From: Nocardioides furvisabuli
GTDB taxonomy: Bacteria; Actinomycetota; Actinomycetes; Propionibacteriales; Nocardioidaceae
Length of the DNA stretch: 64,000 nucleotides
Assembly (NCBI RefSeq): GCF_021083185.1
Contig: NZ_JAIGQB010000013.1
Coordinates: 1 to 64,000 of the forward strand
Direction: 5' to 3'
Shown: positions 54,384 to 62,490 of the stretch, in pieces
How positions within the stretch are numbered: position 1 is the first letter of the stretch
How the letters are laid out: every line of letters starts with the position of its first letter
Notes under the pieces: model-generated
Told to the model about the DNA's origin: nothing
Seen by the model: only the letters and a program-made list of their open reading frames with translations
The model's database searches: none
Made by a program: the position numbers and the translations under genes

Positions 54384-56510
54384 ATGCGCACTCACCCGTC
54401 CCGGTTCCGGAAGGCGTCGACGCTGGCCGCACTCGCGGCCTCGACGCTCGCCCTCACCGTCGCAGCCCTCACCGTCCCGTCCGCCGCCCAGGACCCGCTC
54501 ACCTCCGCGACCGAGCTGTTCGCCCCGCGGCTGGTCACGGTGGACACCCCGACCCGTGCCGACAAGTCGCGGCTCCAGGCACTCGGCCTCGACCTCACCG
54601 AGCACGCCGGTCACGACTACGTCGAGATCGTGCTCCACACCGTCGCCGACCGTGACGCCCTGCGGGCAGCCGGCTTCACGTGGGACGTGCGGATCCCCGA
54701 CCTGCTGCGTCGCGAGGCCGAGATCAACCGACTCGACGACCTCTTCGCGGCCACCCGGCTGCGCACGGCGCTGCCCTCGGGCCGCGACGCCTACCGCAGC
54801 CTGGCCGACTACAACTCCGAGATGAAGGCCATGGCCCAGGCCAACCCCGGCCTGGTCAGGCTGCTGACGCTGCCCGAGAAGACCCTGGACGGGCGGACGG
54901 TCCACGGCGTCGAGATCGCGACGGACGTCGCGGCCCGTGACGGTCGACCCACCTTCGCGATGTTCGGCGTGCACCACGCCCGCGAGTGGCCCTCGGGCGA
55001 GCACGCGATGGAGTTCGCCGTCGACCTCGTCAAGGGCGCCCGCGCCGGCGACCCGCGCATCCGCAGCCTTCTCGACCGCGGCCGCATGGTGGTGGTGCCG
55101 GTGGTGAACCCCGACGGCTTCCACCTCTCCTTCACCGACGGCCAGCTGGTCGACCTGCGCGAGCTCGACGGCGGCGGCACCGCCTCGATCCTCGGCACCC
55201 CCGGCAACGCCTACAAGCGCAAGAACTGCCGGGTCGTCGACGGCCAGGACACCCCCGACGGCACGTGCGCCGCCTTCAGCCTGACCAGCCCCGGCGGCTT
55301 CCTCGTCGGCACCGACCTCAACCGCAACTACGGCGGGCTGTGGGGCGGGCCCGGCGCCTCGGACCTCTTCGCCGACCCGACCTACCGCGGCGCCGAGCCG
55401 TTCTCGGAGCCGGAGACCCGCAACGTGCGCGACCTGATCTCCTCGCGGCAGGTCACGATGATGATCTCCAACCACACCTTCTCCAACCTGGTGCTGCGGC
55501 CCAACGGCGTGAACCCGACGACGATCGGTGCCGACGGGCTGCCGGTGGGCGACGCCCCCGACGAGGAGGCGATGAAGAAGGTCGGCGCGCGGATGACCGC
55601 GCAGAACGGCTATGCCAACATCCACGGCTGGGAGCTCTACGACACGACCGGCACCACCGAGGACTGGTCCTACAACGCCACCGGCGGCTACGGCTACACC
55701 TTCGAGATCGGCCCCGACGAGTTCCACCCGCCCTTCGCCCAGGTGGTCGACGAGTACCTCGGAGCAGGCGCGTACGCCGGCAAGGGCAACCGCGAGGCGT
55801 ACCTCATCGCCTTCGAGGAGGCCATCGACCGCGGCAGCCACGCGGTCATCTCGGGCAAGGCCCCCGCGGGCGCGACGCTGCGGCTGCGCAAGGAGTTCTC
55901 CACGCCCACCTGGAGCCCCGAGAACGACTTCACCGACTCCCTCGAGAGCTCGATGGTCACTGGTGCCAAGACCTTCAGCTGGGACGTCAACCAGTCCACC
56001 CGCCCGGCGGTCCAGGCACGCCTGGTCAAGCTGCTCGCGGAGGAGCCGACCCGCAGCGAGACCTTCACCGGCACCGTCGCACCGGGGACCTCGGTGGACC
56101 ACGAGCTCGTCGTGACCGAGACCGACCAGGAGATCCTGCACGTCGACCTCGACTGGCCGACGCCGGACGACCTCGACCTGGAGGTCTACCGCAAGGAGGC
56201 CGACGGCTCGCTGACCGAGGTCGGCGGCTCGGGGAACTTCGTGGGCGACAAGGAGCGGGCGACGATCAACGCCCCCACGCCGGGCACCTACGTCCTGCGG
56301 GTGGTGAACTTCGCGTCGGTGACACCGACCTACACGCTCACCGCGGCCCTGTACGACGCGACGGAGCAGCTCACCGCTCCGCTGGTCGAGGCCTGGACCC
56401 TGACGTGCGAGAAGGACGGGCAGGTCCTGCAGACCGTGCCGGTCGTGGTCGAGCGCGGTCAGCAGGTGAGGGTCGACCTCAAGGAGTGCTCGCGGCGCTG
56501 GGGCCGCTGA
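54384..56510 (+). CDS. secreted M14 zinc carboxypeptidase with C-terminal PPC-like domain
   Basis: The 708-residue protein has a signal peptide (LAALAASTLALTVAALTVP, cleavage before QDPL) and a propeptide-like region (about 35-140). The M14 domain has zinc ligands H198-x-x-E201 (VHHAREW) and H364 (NHTFSN), the substrate Arg/Asn block NRNYGG (313-318) and the general base E441 (FEIGPDEF). All catalytic residues are present. The C-terminal 200 residues form two beta-sandwich regions, one of the PPC pre-peptidase type (DLDLEVYRKEADGSLTEVG). It should trim C-terminal residues from extracellular peptides or wall peptides. Confidence 0.93.
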   Translation: MRTHPSRFRKASTLAALAASTLALTVAALTVPSAAQDPLTSATELFAPRLVTVDTPTRADKSRLQALGLDLTEHAGHDYVEIVLHTVADRDALRAAGFTWDVRIPDLLRREAEINRLDDLFAATRLRTALPSGRDAYRSLADYNSEMKAMAQANPGLVRLLTLPEKTLDGRTVHGVEIATDVAARDGRPTFAMFGVHHAREWPSGEHAMEFAVDLVKGARAGDPRIRSLLDRGRMVVVPVVNPDGFHLSFTDGQLVDLRELDGGGTASILGTPGNAYKRKNCRVVDGQDTPDGTCAAFSLTSPGGFLVGTDLNRNYGGLWGGPGASDLFADPTYRGAEPFSEPETRNVRDLISSRQVTMMISNHTFSNLVLRPNGVNPTTIGADGLPVGDAPDEEAMKKVGARMTAQNGYANIHGWELYDTTGTTEDWSYNATGGYGYTFEIGPDEFHPPFAQVVDEYLGAGAYAGKGNREAYLIAFEEAIDRGSHAVISGKAPAGATLRLRKEFSTPTWSPENDFTDSLESSMVTGAKTFSWDVNQSTRPAVQARLVKLLAEEPTRSETFTGTVAPGTSVDHELVVTETDQEILHVDLDWPTPDDLDLEVYRKEADGSLTEVGGSGNFVGDKERATINAPTPGTYVLRVVNFASVTPTYTLTAALYDATEQLTAPLVEAWTLTCEKDGQVLQTVPVVVERGQQVRVDLKECSRRWGR

Positions 56511-56524
56511 CCGGCCCGGACCGC

Positions 56525-56564
56525 ACGACGCCCGCCCTGCTCGTAGGAGCAGGGCGGGCGTCGT
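56525..56564. terminator. 18-bp bidirectional hairpin between carboxypeptidase and fba
   Basis: ACGACGCCCGCCCTGCTC pairs exactly with GAGCAGGGCGGGCGTCGT around a GTAG loop. It lies between convergent genes. Confidence 0.85.
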
Positions 56565-56579
56565 CGTGCCGGGCGTGGG

Positions 56580-57614
56580 TCAGCCGGCGAGCGACGTCCC
56601 CGCGGAGCGCAGGTTCTGGCAGGCCTCCACGATGCGCTCGGCCATGCCGGCCTCGGCTGCCTTGCCCCAGGCGCGCGGGTCGTACTGCTTCTTGTTGCCG
56701 ACCTCGCCGTCGACCTTCAGCACGCCGTCGTAGTGGGCGAACATGTGCGCCGCGACCGGGCGGGTGAAGGCGTACTGGGTGTCGGTGTCGACGTTCATCT
56801 TGATCACGCCGAAGTCGACCGCGTCGCTGATCTCCTGCGCGGACGAGCCGGAGCCGCCGTGGAAGACCAGGTCGAACGGGCGGGCGTCGGAGCCCAGGCC
56901 GAGCTCGGAAGCGGCTGCCTCCTGCGCGGTCTTGAGGATCTCCGGGCGCAGCTTGACGTTGCCGGGCTTGTAGACGCCGTGCACGTTGCCGAAGGTCAGC
57001 GCCGTCATGTAGCGACCGCGCTCGCCGGCGCCGAGCGCCTTGACCGTGGCGATCGCGTCCTCGGGCGTGGTGTAGAGCTGGTCGTTGATCTCGTTGGCCA
57101 CGCCGTCCTCCTCACCGCCGACGACACCGACCTCGATCTCGAGGATGATCTGGGCCGCGGCGCACTTGGCGAGCAGCTCCTCGGCGATCTGGAGGTTCTC
57201 CTCCAGCGGCACCGCGGAGCCGTCCCACATGTGCGACTGGAAGAGCGGGGCCTCGCCGCGCGCGACGCGCTCGGCGGAGATGTCGAGCAGCGGGCGGACG
57301 AAGCCGTCGAGCTTGTCCTTGGGGCAGTGGTCGGTGTGCAGCGCGATGTTGACGGGGTAGTTCTTCGCGACCTCGGCGGCATAGGCGGCGAAGGCCACCG
57401 AGCCGGACACCATGTCCTTCACGGACGGGCCGGAGAGGTACTCCGCGCCGCCCGTGGACACCTGGATGATGCCGTCGGAGCCGGCGTCGGCGAAGCCCTT
57501 GAGCGCGGCGTTGAGCGTCTGGGAGGACGACACGTTGATGGCCGGGTAGGCGAAGGACTTGGCCTTCGCGGCGTCCAGCATCTGCGCGTAGACCTCGGGG
57601 GTGGCGATGGGCAT
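56580..57614 (-). CDS. fba: class II fructose-bisphosphate aldolase
   Basis: The 344-residue zinc aldolase cleaves fructose-1,6-bisphosphate in glycolysis and gluconeogenesis. It has LHTDHCPKDK (zinc His), EIEVGVVGGEEDG, the GNVHGVYKPGNV His region, FHGGSGSS and NVDTDTQYAFTR. The ATG has GAGGAG 8 nt upstream and a leader of about 30 nt. Divergent from the anti-sigma/sigma pair. Confidence 0.96.
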   Translation of the reverse strand: MPIATPEVYAQMLDAAKAKSFAYPAINVSSSQTLNAALKGFADAGSDGIIQVSTGGAEYLSGPSVKDMVSGSVAFAAYAAEVAKNYPVNIALHTDHCPKDKLDGFVRPLLDISAERVARGEAPLFQSHMWDGSAVPLEENLQIAEELLAKCAAAQIILEIEVGVVGGEEDGVANEINDQLYTTPEDAIATVKALGAGERGRYMTALTFGNVHGVYKPGNVKLRPEILKTAQEAAASELGLGSDARPFDLVFHGGSGSSAQEISDAVDFGVIKMNVDTDTQYAFTRPVAAHMFAHYDGVLKVDGEVGNKKQYDPRAWGKAAEAGMAERIVEACQNLRSAGTSLAG

Positions 57615-57653
57615 CGGCGGTTCTCCTCAGAAGGGGTCCTACAGGCACTCCCA

Positions 57654-57659
57654 ACCCTA
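57654..57659 (-). promoter_or_regulatory. -10 element TAGGGT upstream of fba
   Basis: TAGGGT about 40 nt before the ATG gives a conventional leader containing the ribosome site. A weak TTTCGG -35 lies 17 nt upstream of it. Confidence 0.4.
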
Positions 57660-57773
57660 GTGGCTACTGGTGGGTCCGAAATCCTGCGAGCTCCCGTCTC
57701 ACCACGTGACAACCGTTCGGTGCCACCGCTCCGTCTCCACGGCTGGCACACTCACCCGCAGGGGGAACACTCG

Positions 57774-58703
57774 ATGAGCACGGAGATCGACTGGCAGCGC
57801 GAGCTCGACAGCTCGTTCGGGGACGGCCGCGACGTCCCTGCGGGCCACTACGTCGCGGCTGGCAGGAGCGCCGTACGCCGTCGGCGGGCGGCGGCGGCCG
57901 TCATCATCTCGGCCGCCGTGGTGCTCGTCGGTGGCGTGGTCTGGTCGACCAGCCCGGGCAGCACGCCCCGCAGCGAGGCGCCGCTGGCCACCCAGGGCCC
58001 AGCCCCCGACCGGAGCGCGGGAGGGTCCGACGCCGAGACCAGGCGCGAGCGGCGGCTGGGGCCGGAGGAGCTGCAGTCGACCGCTGACCAGCAGACGGGG
58101 CTGGACGTCGATTTCGTCGGCAACCCCGCCACGCTCACCGACGACGGACTGGTGCTCGCGCCCGGTGCCGGGCCGGTGCTGCAGAGCGTCGCCGACCCCA
58201 TGGATCAGCCCGCCCGCGCGGGCCGGTCGTCGATCGGTCTGCGCGTGATGTTCGAGGGGGAGGAGAAGTACTCGCTCGTCACCTACGACAACGGGTCCAC
58301 CTCGCTCCACACCGAGCCGGCGACCGGAAACTTCGCGGGATGGCTGGCCGACAAGGTGAGGATCGAGCGCTCCCTCGACCTGGGGACCGATGACTCTCCT
58401 GCGGACGTGACCGCGACCCCGGACGCGTGGCTCAAGCTGGCCCCGGCCGGCACGATCGCGTCCGCGTCCCCGTTCGTCGCCGTGCGGGAGACCCGCGAGG
58501 TCGACCTGGGGGGCGGCTTCGCGCTGGAGTCCGACCGCACCGGAGTTGCCCGGTTGCAGGTGACCGGCCTGTCGGAATACGTCGCGTGGCGCGTGGTGGA
58601 CGACGAGCTCGAGGTGGTCCACGCCGGCGGTCGCTTCGAGTCCCTCGACGCCTTCGTCGAGTGGGCACGCCGGCAGTACGCCTCCGGCGAGGGCATGCGA
58701 TGA
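57774..58703 (+). CDS. membrane-anchored protein encoded before SigE-family sigma factor (putative anti-sigma)
   Basis: The 309-residue protein has a cytosolic N-terminus (ELDSSFGDGRDVPAGHYVAAG), a single membrane helix after an Arg cluster (AAAAVIISAAVVLVGGVVW, about 40-58) and a large beta-rich external domain without recognised family. Such proteins are commonly encoded with SigE-family sigma factors in actinobacteria and may act as anti-sigma or sensor, but no zinc anti-sigma motif is seen. The stop overlaps the sigma start (ATGA). Usually the sigma gene comes first; here the order is reversed. Confidence 0.7.
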   Translation: MSTEIDWQRELDSSFGDGRDVPAGHYVAAGRSAVRRRRAAAAVIISAAVVLVGGVVWSTSPGSTPRSEAPLATQGPAPDRSAGGSDAETRRERRLGPEELQSTADQQTGLDVDFVGNPATLTDDGLVLAPGAGPVLQSVADPMDQPARAGRSSIGLRVMFEGEEKYSLVTYDNGSTSLHTEPATGNFAGWLADKVRIERSLDLGTDDSPADVTATPDAWLKLAPAGTIASASPFVAVRETREVDLGGGFALESDRTGVARLQVTGLSEYVAWRVVDDELEVVHAGGRFESLDAFVEWARRQYASGEGMR

Positions 58704-59197
58704 GGAGCACGGACCGCGACGCAGCCTTCAGCGAGTTCGTCGCCGCCCGCCAGGCTCGCCTGCGCCGCATCGCCTACGCGCTCTGCGGCGACTGGCACCG
58801 CGCCGACGACCTGCTGCAGACCGCCCTGACCAAGCTGTACGTCGCCTGGCCGCGCATCCGCCACGAGGGGAACGAGGAGGCCTACGTCCGCCAGATCATG
58901 GTGCGGGCCAACATCGACGAGTCCCGTCGGCCGTGGCGGCGCGAGCGACCCAGCGAGCACCTGCCCGAGGTGGCCGCCCACGGGCCGACCTCGACCGAGG
59001 AGCGCTCGGCGCTCTTCGAAGCGCTGCAGGCGCTCCCCGAGCAGCAGCGCAAGGTGGTCGTGCTGCGCCACTGGCTCGGGTTGTCGGTGCGCGAGACGGC
59101 CGCTGAGCTCGGCATTGTGGAGGGCACGGTCAAGAGCCACAGCAGCCGTGGCCTGGCGGCCCTCGAGGCGGTGCTGGCGCCGCAGCGGTACGCCTGA
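58700..59197 (+). CDS. SigE-family RNA polymerase sigma factor
   Basis: The 165-residue group 4 (ECF-like) sigma factor has region 2 (FVAARQARLRRIAYALCGDWHRADDLLQTA) with the -10-recognition segment YVAWPRI-like, and region 4 with a helix-turn-helix (LSVRETAAELGIVEGTVKSHSSRGL). It matches the SigE-family group (Streptomyces-type, about 170 residues). It is coupled to the membrane protein gene by ATGA and should be released under some envelope signal. Confidence 0.9.
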   Translation: MRSTDRDAAFSEFVAARQARLRRIAYALCGDWHRADDLLQTALTKLYVAWPRIRHEGNEEAYVRQIMVRANIDESRRPWRRERPSEHLPEVAAHGPTSTEERSALFEALQALPEQQRKVVVLRHWLGLSVRETAAELGIVEGTVKSHSSRGLAALEAVLAPQRYA

Positions 59198-59267
59198 GGG
59201 GGGAGGCAAACTGCACCCGCACGGGTATGGCGTCCGCGCGGCGTCAGGCCTAGGTTGACGCTCACGA

Positions 59268-59285
59268 GGACCCGCGGTCGGGTCC
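59268..59285 (+). terminator. hairpin after the sigma factor gene
   Basis: GGACCCG-CGGT-CGGGTCC, 7-bp stem, 70 nt after the stop, with a further GC-rich fold at 59284-59314. The 137-nt gap (59198-59334) shows nothing else except an isolated TAGGTT at 59251-59256. Confidence 0.5.
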
Positions 59286-59334
59286 GGGGTGCCGTGGGGA
59301 CATCCCGGCCCCGGCCGCGCTCGGCCCGGCAGCG

Positions 59335-60018
59335 CTAGCCGCGCCAGGCGTCGGCGCTGCCGAGGTCGGCGTACGCCCTGACCCAGCTGTGCATGGCGAT
59401 GGCCGCGGCCGAGCTGGCGTTGATGGAGCGGGTGGAGCCGAACTGCGCGATCGAGAAGGTCCCGTCGCAGACCTCGCGCGCCGACTCGGACAGGCCCGGT
59501 CCCTCCTGGCCGAAGAGGAAGCAGACCCGGCGCGGCAGCTCCATCGTCTCGAGGTGCTCGCTGCCCGGGAGGTTGTCGATGCCGAGCAGGCGCACGGGGT
59601 GCTCGAGCCCGTGGAGGTACGCCGCCAGCGCGGCGGCGTCGGGGTGGTGGCGCACGTGCTGGTAGCGGTCGGTCACCATCGCGCCGCGCCGGTTCCAGCG
59701 TCGGTTGCCGACGATGTGGACCTCCGCGGCGAGGAAGGCGTTGGCGGTGCGCACGATCGTGCCGATGTTGAAGTCGTGCTGCCAGTTCTCGATCGCGACG
59801 TGGAAGCCGTGCCGGCGCGTGTCGAGGTCGGCGACGATGGCCTCCATCGTCCAGTAGCGGTAGCGGTCGACGACGTTGCGTCGGTCGCCGTCGCGCAGCA
59901 GGTCGGGGTCCCACTGCCCGCCCTGGGGCCACGGGCCCTCCCACGGACCGACGCCCACCTCGGGTGCACCGTGGGGCATCGGGTCGTAGGGCGCCCGCTG
60001 CTGCGGCTCCTCACCCAC
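59335..60018 (-). CDS. SpoU-family (SPOUT) RNA methyltransferase
   Basis: The 227-residue methyltransferase has the SpoU core: FHVAIENWQHDFNIGTIVRTANAF (motif 1, with N-x-x-x-x-x-R), FGQEGPGLS (motif 2) and QFGSTRSINASSAAAIAM (motif 3), the trefoil-knot SAM site. It would methylate a tRNA or rRNA ribose or base. The first 45 residues are a proline-rich extension. GTG 60018 lies 5 nt after the DedA stop; a later ATG at the PHGAPE position is possible. Confidence 0.88.
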   Translation of the reverse strand: MGEEPQQRAPYDPMPHGAPEVGVGPWEGPWPQGGQWDPDLLRDGDRRNVVDRYRYWTMEAIVADLDTRRHGFHVAIENWQHDFNIGTIVRTANAFLAAEVHIVGNRRWNRRGAMVTDRYQHVRHHPDAAALAAYLHGLEHPVRLLGIDNLPGSEHLETMELPRRVCFLFGQEGPGLSESAREVCDGTFSIAQFGSTRSINASSAAAIAMHSWVRAYADLGSADAWRG

Positions 60019-60023
60019 GGCGG

Positions 60024-60689
60024 TCAGTCCGACGGCGGGGCGGGGCGGCGGCGCAGCGAGCGGACCCTCAGCAGCACCCACCACGCCACGGCCGACGCGA
60101 CCGTGAGGATGACGAGCTTCTGGAAGGTGCCGGCGTAGGTCTCGACCACGTGCCACTGCTCGCCGAGGTAGTAGCCGGCGAGGACGAAGATGGTGTTCCA
60201 GATGGCGCTGCCGGCCAGGGTCAGGCCGAGGAACTGCCAGATCGGCATGCGCTCGATCCCGGCGGGCACCGAGATCAGGCTGCGGAAGATCGGCACCATC
60301 CGGCCGAAGAAGACCGCCTTGCGGCCGTGGCGGGCGAACCACTCCTCGGTGCGCTCGAGGTCCGAGGTCTTGGTCAGCGGCAGCCGCTCCCAGACCCAGT
60401 ACATCCGGTGGCGGCCGAACAGCAGGCCCAGGGCGTAGAGCAGCGTCGCGCCCACCACCGAGCCGACCGTCGTCCAGATCAGGGCCTCGGCGAGGGTGAA
60501 GGAGCCCTGGCTGGCGGTGAAGCCGGCCAGCGGCAGGATCACCTCGCTGGGCAGCGGCGGGAAGAGGTTCTCCGCCGCGATGACCACCGCAGCCCCGACG
60601 GGGCCGAGGCGCTCCATGAGGTCGACGGCCCAGCCGGCGACGCCGTCGAGCTCAGCACCGGGTTGGGCAGCGAGGAGGCGGGACAGCAC
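60024..60689 (-). CDS. DedA-family membrane protein
   Basis: The 221-residue DedA protein has about five membrane helices and the family motifs: ENLFPPLPSEVILPLAGF, the glycine-rich GxLLYALGLLFGRH region, and FFGRMVPIFRSLISVPAGIERM. DedA/VTT proteins flip phospholipids. GTG 60689 lies 6 nt after TAGGGT. The SpoU gene follows in the same transcript. Confidence 0.92.
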   Translation of the reverse strand: MLSRLLAAQPGAELDGVAGWAVDLMERLGPVGAAVVIAAENLFPPLPSEVILPLAGFTASQGSFTLAEALIWTTVGSVVGATLLYALGLLFGRHRMYWVWERLPLTKTSDLERTEEWFARHGRKAVFFGRMVPIFRSLISVPAGIERMPIWQFLGLTLAGSAIWNTIFVLAGYYLGEQWHVVETYAGTFQKLVILTVASAVAWWVLLRVRSLRRRPAPPSD

Positions 60690-60695
60690 CCCGTG

Positions 60696-60701
60696 ACCCT
60701 A
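60696..60701 (-). promoter_or_regulatory. -10 element TAGGGT for DedA gene
   Basis: TAGGGT, then 6 nt (CACGGG), then GTG 60689. Confidence 0.5.
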
Positions 60702-60719
60702 GATCACGGGTCCGCGACG

Positions 60720-61256
60720 TCAGCCAGCGGCGCGTACGGCGTCGAGGTCGGCGCGGGTCAGCACCGACCGGACCTCGAGCCCGACGTCGGCCAGCGGGTC
60801 CTCGCCCTCCGGGGAGCGGTCGATGGCGCACACCACGACCTCGACGACCGCGCCGAGCTCACGCAGCGCGCGGGTCGCGTCGCGGACCGCGCCGCCGGTG
60901 GTGATGACGTCCTCGACGAGGGTGACCCGTCGACCGGACACGTCGGGGCCCTCGGCCAGCTTCGCGGTGCCGTACTCCTTGGCCTGCTTGCGCACGAACA
61001 GCGCCGGCAGGCCCGTCCTCGCGCTGACCATGGTCGCGATCGGGACACCGCCGAGCTCGAGCCCGCCGAGGAGCTCGGTGCCCTCGGGCAACAGTCCCAC
61101 CATCTGCGCGGCCACGCGGTCGAGCAGGACGGGCTGCGCCTCGAAGAGGTACTTGTCGAAGTAGGTGTCCGCGACCTGCCCCGAGCGGAGGGTGAACTCC
61201 CCCGTGAGGCGGCAGGTGGCGTCGATGTCGGCGGCGAGGGTGGGGTCGGTGCTCAC
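60720..61256 (-). CDS. pyrE: orotate phosphoribosyltransferase
   Basis: The 178-residue PyrE makes orotidine monophosphate from orotate and PRPP. It has FTLRSGQVADTYFDKYLFE, the G-x-x-x-G-G-V-P-I block LELGGVPIATM, VRKQAKEYGTAKLAEG with the catalytic Lys and Glu loop, and the PRPP motif VTLVEDVITTGGAV. GTG 61256 is chosen for its 7-nt distance from TAGGGT. It is divergent from the aminotransferase. Confidence 0.95.
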   Translation of the reverse strand: MSTDPTLAADIDATCRLTGEFTLRSGQVADTYFDKYLFEAQPVLLDRVAAQMVGLLPEGTELLGGLELGGVPIATMVSARTGLPALFVRKQAKEYGTAKLAEGPDVSGRRVTLVEDVITTGGAVRDATRALRELGAVVEVVVCAIDRSPEGEDPLADVGLEVRSVLTRADLDAVRAAG

Positions 61257-61263
61257 ACCGCCG

Positions 61264-61269
61264 ACCCTA
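61264..61269 (-). promoter_or_regulatory. -10 element TAGGGT for pyrE
   Basis: TAGGGT, then 7 nt (CGGCGGT), then GTG 61256. Its -35 would fall on the opposing -10 of the aminotransferase gene. Confidence 0.5.
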
Positions 61270-61283
61270 GCCAGGCCGCTGGG

Positions 61284-61289
61284 TAGCGT
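61284..61289 (+). promoter_or_regulatory. -10 element TAGCGT for aminotransferase gene
   Basis: TAGCGT, then 6 nt (GGGGCC), then GTG 61296. It lies 14 bp from the opposing pyrE -10. Confidence 0.5.
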
Positions 61290-61295
61290 GGGGCC

Positions 61296-62474
61296 GTGCC
61301 CACCGCGAAGCCCCAGCCCCTCGCCGCCCGCCTGGCCCACATCCCGCCCACCGTCTTCAGCGAGATGTCCGCGCTCGCGCTGCGGACCGGGGCGATCAAC
61401 CTCGGCCAGGGCTTCCCCGACGTCGACGGTCCGCGGTCGGTGGTGGAGGCGGCCGAGCGCGCCCTCGAGGGCGGCGCCAACCAGTACGCCCCCGGCATCG
61501 GCGTGGCGTCGCTGCGGGCCGCGATCGCGCGCCACCAGCAGCGCCACTACGGCCTCGAGGTCGATCCCGACCAGGAGGTGGTCGTGACGACCGGCTGCAC
61601 CGAGGCGGTCGCCGCCGCCCTCCTCGGCCTCGTCGACCCCGGCGACGAGGTGGTCGTGCTCGAGCCCTACTACGACTCCTACGTCGCGATGCTCGACATG
61701 TGCGGCGCGGTCCGGCGATCGGTGACGCTGCGGGCACCGTCCTTCCGACCCGACCCCGACGAGCTGCGGGCAGCGGTCACCGACCGGACCAAGGTCATCC
61801 TGCTCAACACCCCGCACAACCCGACCGGGACCGTGCTGACCCGCGAGGAGCTGCAGGTGGTGGCCGACCTGGCGATCGCGCACGACGTGCTGGTGATCAC
61901 CGACGAGGTCTACGAGCACCTCGTCTTCGACGGTCTCTCCCACGTGCCGATCGCCACGCTGCCGGGGATGTGGGAGCGCACGCTGACGCTCTCGAGCGCC
62001 GGCAAGTCGTGGTCCTTCACCGGCTGGAAGGTCGGCTGGGCCACCGGACCCGCCGCGCTCGTAGGAGCGGTGCTCGCGGCCAAGCAGTGGCTCACCTTCA
62101 CCTCGGGCTCGCCCCTGCAGCCCGCCGTCGCGCACGCGCTCGACCACGAGCCCGACTGGCCGGTCGAGCTCGCCCGGGACCTGCAGTCCCGGCGCGACCT
62201 CCTGTGCGAGGGCCTCACCGCGGCCGGGCTCTCGCCCCGCGTGCCGGAGGGCACCTACTTCACGACCACCGACATCTCGCACCTCGGCTGGGCCGACGGC
62301 CGCGAGTTCTGCCTCGCGCTGCCTGAACGCGCCGGCGTGGTCGCGATCCCGACCCAGGGGTTCCACGACGACGCCGACGCCGGTCGGCAGCTGGTGCGCT
62401 GGGCCTTCTGCAAGCAGCCCGACGTCATCGCCGAGGGCCTGCGCCGCCTCGCAGCGGCCGACCTCGCGCGCTGA
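61296..62474 (+). CDS. PLP-dependent class I/II aminotransferase
   Basis: The 392-residue fold-type I aminotransferase has INLGQGFPDVDGP, TTGCTEAVAAALLGLVDPGDEVVV, NTPHNPTGTVLT, TDEVYEHLVFDG and the PLP Lys in SSAGKSWSFTGWKVGW. It resembles the kynurenine/DapC (YbdL-like) group, which includes N-succinyldiaminopimelate and methionine aminotransferases. The exact substrate is uncertain. Confidence 0.92.
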   Translation: MPTAKPQPLAARLAHIPPTVFSEMSALALRTGAINLGQGFPDVDGPRSVVEAAERALEGGANQYAPGIGVASLRAAIARHQQRHYGLEVDPDQEVVVTTGCTEAVAAALLGLVDPGDEVVVLEPYYDSYVAMLDMCGAVRRSVTLRAPSFRPDPDELRAAVTDRTKVILLNTPHNPTGTVLTREELQVVADLAIAHDVLVITDEVYEHLVFDGLSHVPIATLPGMWERTLTLSSAGKSWSFTGWKVGWATGPAALVGAVLAAKQWLTFTSGSPLQPAVAHALDHEPDWPVELARDLQSRRDLLCEGLTAAGLSPRVPEGTYFTTTDISHLGWADGREFCLALPERAGVVAIPTQGFHDDADAGRQLVRWAFCKQPDVIAEGLRRLAAADLAR

Positions 62475-62489
62475 CGATGCGCAGCGCGC
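62466..62489. terminator. hairpin over the converging gene ends
   Basis: GCGCGCTG (62466-62473) and CAGCGCGC (62482-62489) with an 8-nt loop include the aminotransferase stop and abut the membrane-protein stop. Confidence 0.6.
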
Positions 62490-62490
62490 C

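Noticed and set aside
57661-57773. SigE-type autoregulated promoter (GACAAC with CGTCTC) before the membrane partner gene
   Set aside because: Two overlapping candidates fit equally poorly and the sigma's consensus is unknown; not strong enough to list.
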